From contig JASJOG010000072.1 in assembly GCA_030142905.1 (NCBI GenBank), forward strand, positions 248,001-312,000: a stretch of 64,000 nucleotides of DNA. The letters are read 5' to 3'. Within the stretch, counting starts at the first letter, position 1. Every line of letters starts with the position of its first letter. This DNA comes from Heliopora coerulea. Its lineage: Eukaryota > Cnidaria > Anthozoa > Scleralcyonacea > Helioporidae. The position numbers and the translations under genes were made by a program. The notes beneath the pieces are model-generated. The model searched no databases. It saw nothing but the letters and a program-made list of their open reading frames with translations, and was not told the DNA's origin. Below, piece after piece: positions 59,701-64,000 of the stretch.

Positions 59701-62700
59701 AACTATGCCGCTTAACATTTGTCGAAGGAAACCTCCTTTAATTGTGTTTTAAGACAGGTAAAGGTAAAGTACCTTTATTTATACTGGATAACCCTATCAG
59801 CTACCTAAGCTGTTCTCCCTAGAGGTCCAGTAAGGGCCGCCCCTTCATGGGTCCAGTGTTACTACAGGAGGAAACCGGAGTACCAGGAGAAAACCTGCGA
59901 TGCTTGGTAGAGTCAAGCTAGACAACATTCTTTTCACACGTGACCAAGGTAACTTTAATCGGATAACTGTACGGAGCCGGAATCGAACCCTAGTCACAGT
60001 GGTGAGAGACACATGCACTACCACTGTGCCACCAACACCCTTAGCTCCCTTCGACCCCTCGAGATGTCTCTGGCTAAAAGTCGATGTTCGAGGTATTTAT
60101 CCTCCTATGCTAGGGGCACCTGGAATGAACAGATTTTATGTTCCTTTGGGACTTACTACGCTTTACACCTGATTCGTAAAGCGTTATGTAGCGGATTAAT
60201 GCGGAGTATTGTAACTCAAACGCCTATCCGATCGGAAAAGTATTTCGATACGCAAGCAAACCGGTATGGTGTAACTAGGGCCTTAGTAATAGACATAATG
60301 AAATTCAGGCTGATTTGGGGGATGTTCTTTTGAGACTGCTTCAGAATAATGATGCACAGAATGAACAGATGTTGCGTTCATTGGGGCTTATTATGGTTTA
60401 GTAATAGACATAATGAAGTTCTGGCTGATTTGATGAACGTACTTTTGGGACTACTGCAGAATAATGATGAACAGAATAAACAGACTTTGTGTTCTTTTGG
60501 GACTTAATGGTGAACGAATAAATTTCCAACGCAGCCAGATGAAGAATCAGACATAGTTTTTCGCTACTCTGGCTTAAAAAGTTTTGGACGTAGTTTACAG
60601 AACTACCATTCATGACCTTACGTTTCTACACTGCGATCTAGTGTCTCTATTTTTAACAACACTATTTACGTTGTCACTGGCTAACGCTAGCTATATTTGA
60701 TTTTAGGGCACTACAATCAAACCAATTGTGGATTTACTCAAAGTAAAGCGCTCTGTTAAAAGAAAGGAAATAATGCTTGGTGAAGTGAATGATAAGGTAA
60801 TCAACCGACACTGTGGCCTCAAATTAAAACAATTTGGATGTACAGTTGTCGTTGATCAGTTTGTTCCTTACTTCTGGATTTGCACCATTTCTAAGAATTG
60901 ATGACTGGCACATTCACTGAGCTGATCTTATCGTGCTTTCAGGCAGGGGCATCGTTTATGAAGGGTGTGGCTGTGTGACGTCCCCCCAAAGTTGATAATA
61001 AAATTAGAAAATTCAGGCAAAGTAGACTTGGAGCATTAAAATTCGGACAAAATTTGGTTTGGTAAGGTGGTTCAAACTCCCTTCTGGTTACCGATCTATA
61101 CTTAATACACGTACTAGAGTTGAGGAAACCAGGCTACACCATACATGGCCTGAACGCGCGTCAGTTTAAATTCGGGCAATTTTTGAATGACACGATATTT
61201 GGGTAAATTAAGCCTGGCACACCCCCACCAAACAAAGTGGGTTAACTATGCCTCTGCATTCACGTAATGACGGTGTGCTCAGCATTTCCAAGAATGGGTG
61301 GTTTTGAGTAAAGTGATTGTCTTGGGTCGTCTGGAAGCATACTTCTTCAGGAAATCTTGAAATGTTAAGATCTCTAGAAGGTCATTCTCTCTTGTAGTAC
61401 AAAACGTAAGTACTTCCTGAGCGTGAGATGAGAAAAAAATACTTTTTTTCTTAATATTTCTAAGATTATTTGAGCGTTAAGAATGGACGTATTGTTTAAT
61501 AGTGGAATTCAAGTGAAAGTATCTGAAAACAGTTTTTTAAAACGCAACTGATCTAAAACTTTTTTCTATTTTTAAATAAAAATCACCCGTTGATCATATA
61601 TTTCCTCCTTGAAACCTACTGTAGTAAAAAGGTTGGGTAAAATGTCAATTTGGCAATATGTGCCACACTCACTTCCCTCACTTCACTTAAGTGCTTTATA
61701 CCGATTTAAAACACGGTGCGAAAGCAGAGTGTTTTTGATCCGATAAAGCTGGTACTGCGAGTTTTTGAAATGACGTCAGAAAGGAACTTCTTAGAACGCT
61801 AACTCGCAAAGAAAGTTTGTAAATCAATATTTTGTCAGCCACAAAAATTTGAGGAGAAAAGTAAGTGTTATCACATTTAAAGATACGACACGGTAGTGAT
61901 TTTCATTTGTATTTTCCTCGTGGATTATCAATGAGTTTTTAAAGAAATGTTGCCACACCCTTGGAATAACCTACCAGATTTATTCCTCCCCTCCTTAGTT
62001 CCACTCTTCGGACTAATCCGCTTGCTCCTTTCAATTGCTGTGTGCTTTGCAATTGTAGATGCTTGATCACTTGCTTGGTGGTATTCAGGACGTTATTCAA
62101 CATAGGGGACATTATTACTGGAAGGTATTGTGCAACTGTATCTTGCTCACGAGAGTTCTACCTCGACTGAACCTTAATCTTTTACTCTGAAATGTTTAAC
62201 TCTTTCCTGGCGTCATAAGACTTCAAATAGTTTAATCTGACCAACGTAATCCATGGGTTTGTTCTCTTGCGTGTTTCAACAATAGAAACGCCACGTTTGA
62301 GTACCACAAAATTGAGATCATATCGTATCGTATTGTATGATATATCTGACATGTATCTGGCATGTATATGATATATAATTTATATATTTATGTCGTATAA
62401 CATACTATAGAAAATAAAACCAATTCCGAAAAATGTCATTCTTAACTTGTGATTCAAGTAAAAAAAGAATAGATATTTTATTTATTTTTTTGGTTTGATA
62501 ATGACCCTGAAATAGAGTCGAAATATTACCGTGTAACTTCTTGTCTATTCTTTTTTTTCTTGAACCACAAGTTAAGAATGACATTTTTCGGAATCTGTTT
62601 TATTTTGTATTGGCTTAAACTGTCGGCCGGTTATGGTTTTTGGTCAAATAACATACTGTCATATACGATATTTTGTATGGTATACCAGGACATATGGTAT

Positions 62701-64000
62701 ATGACAGTATGGGAGAAATTCATGAAAAGCGAAATGATGGCTTCTCTGATTTGGTTTTCCTAGGGAAATGTGGTTCATATAGCTAAAAAATCCTGTTTCT
62801 CAATATTATTGGCTCAGCACGCAAACACAGAGTATCCTGTCGCATGTATCATTTTCATAAAGATGCATTCTTGCTCCACATCCTTGACATAAGGTCTCGT
62901 AATTGACTCGTGCATTCGATTCTTAAGCTAAAACATAAGTGCAAAACTCGAAGATTCAGGCATTAAAATTTCTTAGATTAAGACGTATGTTGTCTACGAT
63001 ATTAACTTCACTTACCCTTTTTTCAGAACCTGTATCAATATGTCGATGTCAAATACCTTCGTCGATGGTTCATGCGTCATTCGCGTCATCAAGCTATTGA
63101 TGAAACAGTATTAAGTGTTTACAGAAAAATTTCCCACAGGTTAGATGATCAGTTACGACTGAATGTAGAATATAAATAGTCCCAGCGGACAGAAGTGACA
63201 AATGTCGAGAACACTTTTAACAGCAACGGCATTAGGAGAAACAGCAATAACAACCAGAGTAATAACAACAACGATAACAACCAGAGTAATGACAACAAAA
63301 ATAACAACTACTACAACAACAACTACAACAACTACAATAACAACAACAACTACAACAACAACAACTAGAGCAACTACAACAACAACAACTAGAGCAACTA
63401 CAACAACAACAGCAACTACATCAACAACTACAACAACAACATCAACAACTACAACAACAACATCAACAACTACAACAACAACAACAACAACAACAACAAC
63501 TACAACAACAACAACTACAACAACTACAACAACAACATCAACAACTACAACAACAACAACAACAACAACAACTACAACAACAACAACTACAACAACAGCA
63601 ACTACAACAACTACAACAACAGCAACTACAACAACAACACAACTACAACTACAACAACAACAACTACAACAATAACAACAACAACTACGACAACATCAAC
63701 AACTACAACTACAACAACAACAACTACAACAACTACAACAACTACAACAACAACAACAACTACAACAACAGCAACTACAACAACAACACAACTACAACAA
63801 CAACAACAACAACAACTGCAACAACAACTACAACAGCTACAACAGGAACAACTACAACAAGTGCGTTGGGTTTAAACAGCGACAATGCACATGAGCTTTG
63901 TAACCGTTATTAAATGTATCGTTGCATTTTTTTATTTCAGAGAAGCAATGACGACTGAGAAACAAAGGATATTATCTGGGTTCAGTGAATCTGAGTATGA
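47799..64000 (+). CDS. SLC9A: Sodium/hydrogen exchanger, SLC9A1-5-like, 3' end outside the window
   Basis: Electroneutral Na+/H+ antiporter of the plasma membrane, regulating intracellular pH and volume. Exons: 47799-48057, 49596-49641, 49975-50016, 50807-50884, 51116-51197, 51555-51582, 52403-52494, 53130-53205, 53879-53949, 54787-54898, 56013-56094, 56890-56985, 57900-58021, 58672-58748, 59219-59347, 60707-60796, 62059-62124, 63027-63139, 63941-64000+. Together they code ~573 residues in consistent phase. ATGATG start with a signal-anchor-like N-terminus and a glycosylation-rich loop, then [24 protein letters not shown] at 135-143 corresponds to the amiloride-sensitive segment. [13 protein letters not shown] leads into FGESLLNDAV with E230 and D235 (equivalents of NHE1 E262/D267). 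[10 protein letters not shown] (E359) and [10 protein letters not shown] (R427) follow. The start of the cytoplasmic domain ([24 protein letters not shown]) is present; its regulatory C-terminus lies beyond 64000. All key residues are intact. Confidence 0.94.
48058..49595 (+). other. Intron 1 of the exchanger gene
   Basis: 1.5 kb. Holds a fold-back with arms 49129-49148 and 49207-49226 (AAACGAAACTTCACAATTAA). Between the arms, on the minus strand, is a tRNA B-box-like GAGTTCAAATCCCGG, so a tRNA-derived SINE remnant is possible. Confidence 0.5.
50017..50806 (+). other. Intron 3 of the exchanger gene
   Basis: About 790 bp. The phase-compatible donor is GTACGG at 50017; the stronger-looking GTAAAC at 50022 would put a stop codon after the junction. 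Nothing else recognised. Confidence 0.55.
51583..52402 (+). other. Intron 6 of the exchanger gene
   Basis: About 820 bp, AT-rich. No element or exon recognised. Confidence 0.6.
52535..52690. repeat. Dispersed fold-back repeat, related to 58130-58230
   Basis: 'ggtctgtgcagaaaagtatttgcctgagg' here matches 'gatctgtgcgggaaagtattttcctgagg' at 58158. Within this copy the right end (ggcaaatactttcccgtacac) is the inverted form of the left, so it is a fold-back of about 130 bp. Confidence 0.65.
53240..53760 (+). repeat. Polypyrimidine tract with CATC, CCTT and GTCC arrays
   Basis: About 520 bp of nearly pure C/T in exchanger intron 8. Includes (CATC)n at 53398-53428, (CCTT/CCCT)n at 53429-53506 and a short (CCGT)n at 53572-53588. 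The open frames here are compositional. Confidence 0.92.
53950..54786 (+). other. Exchanger intron 9 with a hairpin
   Basis: Contains inverted repeat arms 54499-54529 and 54556-54586 (AAAAGCACA...GGTAACGTCATGT), about 31 bp each with several mismatches. Otherwise no feature. Confidence 0.6.
55158..55344. repeat. MITE with ~48-bp terminal inverted repeats
   Basis: Left AACAAATAGAAAATTGCT, right AGCAATTTTCTATTTGTT; the arms extend through 'gtctcagtgtcgt(a/g)aaagaaa'. Total 187 bp, in exchanger intron 10. Confidence 0.85.
55411..55788. repeat. MITE, TACCRTATTTACTCGATT family
   Basis: Left TACCATATTTACTCGATTAA, right inverted form (cgatt replaced by gaaCGAG) ending ATCGAGTAAATACGGTA; 378 bp with internal sub-repeats of 'gaataagcgccgcat'. 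Directly follows the 55158 MITE in the same intron. Confidence 0.88.
57179..57248. repeat. 28-bp-arm inverted repeat
   Basis: Arms 57179-57206 and 57221-57248 (AAGAAATACCAAATGGATTC) with a 14-bp loop 'ggatactgtgatcg'; the 'gtgtttggatact' motif recurs at 57571. In exchanger intron 12. Confidence 0.85.
58130..58230 (+). repeat. Dispersed repeat, partner of 52535-52690
   Basis: Shares 'acttactaa(c/-)...' and 'tctgtgcgggaaagtattttcctgaggtttt' with the copy in exchanger intron 7. Lies in intron 13. Confidence 0.6.
59348..60706 (+). other. Exchanger intron 15
   Basis: 1.36 kb. Holds the SINE at 59756-60044, the 60060-60110 block resembling 3345-3400, and unclassified repeats of 'cttttgggact...gaatgaacagat' at about 59390-59490 and 60330-60510 (three loose copies). 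Confidence 0.55.
59756..60044 (-). mobile_element. tRNA-derived SINE
   Basis: On the minus strand the head reads TGGCACAGTGGTAGTGCATG (A box) followed ~35 bp later by GGGTTCGATTCC (B box, perfect). The body carries GGTTTTCTCCTGGTACTCC followed by a CGGTTTCCTCC block, a conserved central motif seen in many invertebrate SINEs. The 3' end is an imperfect ACCTTT tail (59757-59776). About 290 bp, in exchanger intron 15, antisense to the gene. Confidence 0.85.
60797..62058 (+). other. Exchanger intron 16
   Basis: 1.26 kb. 61680-61950 is a diverged reverse-oriented relative of the 7071/32702 repeat (gacacggtagtgattttcatttgtattttcc). No exon seen. Confidence 0.5.
62424..62593. repeat. 50-bp-arm inverted repeat
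   Basis: Arms 62424-62473 and 62544-62593 (TTCCGAAAAATGTCATTCTT) pair almost perfectly. The loop carries 'gaccctgaaatagagtcgaaa'. In exchanger intron 17, after TA-rich sequence (62330-62400). Confidence 0.88.
63230..63870 (+). repeat. (CAA)n/(CTA)n microsatellite
   Basis: About 640 bp of ACA/ACT triplets with interruptions. The plus frame 63202-63675 translates to almost pure threonine, but it has no splice link to the flanking exchanger exons (63139 donor, 63941 acceptor) and is read as intron. Confidence 0.92.

Noticed and set aside
63202..63675. 157-codon nearly pure threonine frame
   Set aside because: Simple (ACA/ACT) repeat in an intron with no splice link in phase.
1..64000. CRISPR arrays, bacterial operons, rRNA genes or intact tRNA genes
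   Set aside because: None found. The tRNA-like A and B boxes at 59960-60040 belong to a SINE, and the B-box-like motif near 49195 has no complete tRNA fold around it.

Overview
This window is eukaryotic, intron-rich metazoan DNA. The single-pass receptor with class C GPCR-like ligand-binding domains, the animal-type plasma-membrane Na+/H+ exchanger, and the mix of BEL/Pao, LINE, tRNA-SINE and many short fold-back elements suggest a cnidarian, probably an anthozoan such as a stony coral. That identification is inference; no diagnostic marker gene is present. Exons were assembled by hand from GT/AG sites, phase continuity and protein similarity.

Layout. (1) 1-928: last exon of an SLC27A/FATP fatty-acid transport protein (+). 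(2) 929-8968: intergenic, rich in short repeats, with one short ORF (3835-4320) resembling the N-terminal region of Crypton/DUF3504-type proteins. (3) 8969-33993 (+): a 29-exon gene for a predicted 1350-residue protein with a signal peptide, three tandem periplasmic-binding-protein-like (ANF_receptor) domains, one transmembrane helix and a 27-residue tail with no kinase, cyclase or 7TM domain. Exon phases are consistent from ATG to stop. This is the most interesting object here. (4) 34000-41800: a retroelement graveyard, chiefly a decayed BEL/Pao element on the minus strand whose integrase is split by an inversion and whose reverse transcriptase is interrupted by an insertion with a hammerhead-ribozyme-like core. 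(5) 41874-43023 (+): a type II membrane carbohydrate sulfotransferase with a one-base frameshift in an A7 run. (6) 43024-47798: repeats, a 77-bp-arm inverted repeat and a LINE 3' end. (7) 47799-64000 (+, runs off the end): an SLC9A Na+/H+ exchanger with 19 exons visible.

The genes have no operon-like relation. Three encode membrane proteins (fatty-acid uptake, a putative extracellular sensor, Na+/H+ exchange) and one a predicted Golgi enzyme; the sequence gives no evidence that they act together. The other strong theme is the density of fold-back and terminal-inverted-repeat elements, at least ten hairpins and several MITE-like families, many inside introns of the receptor and exchanger genes.
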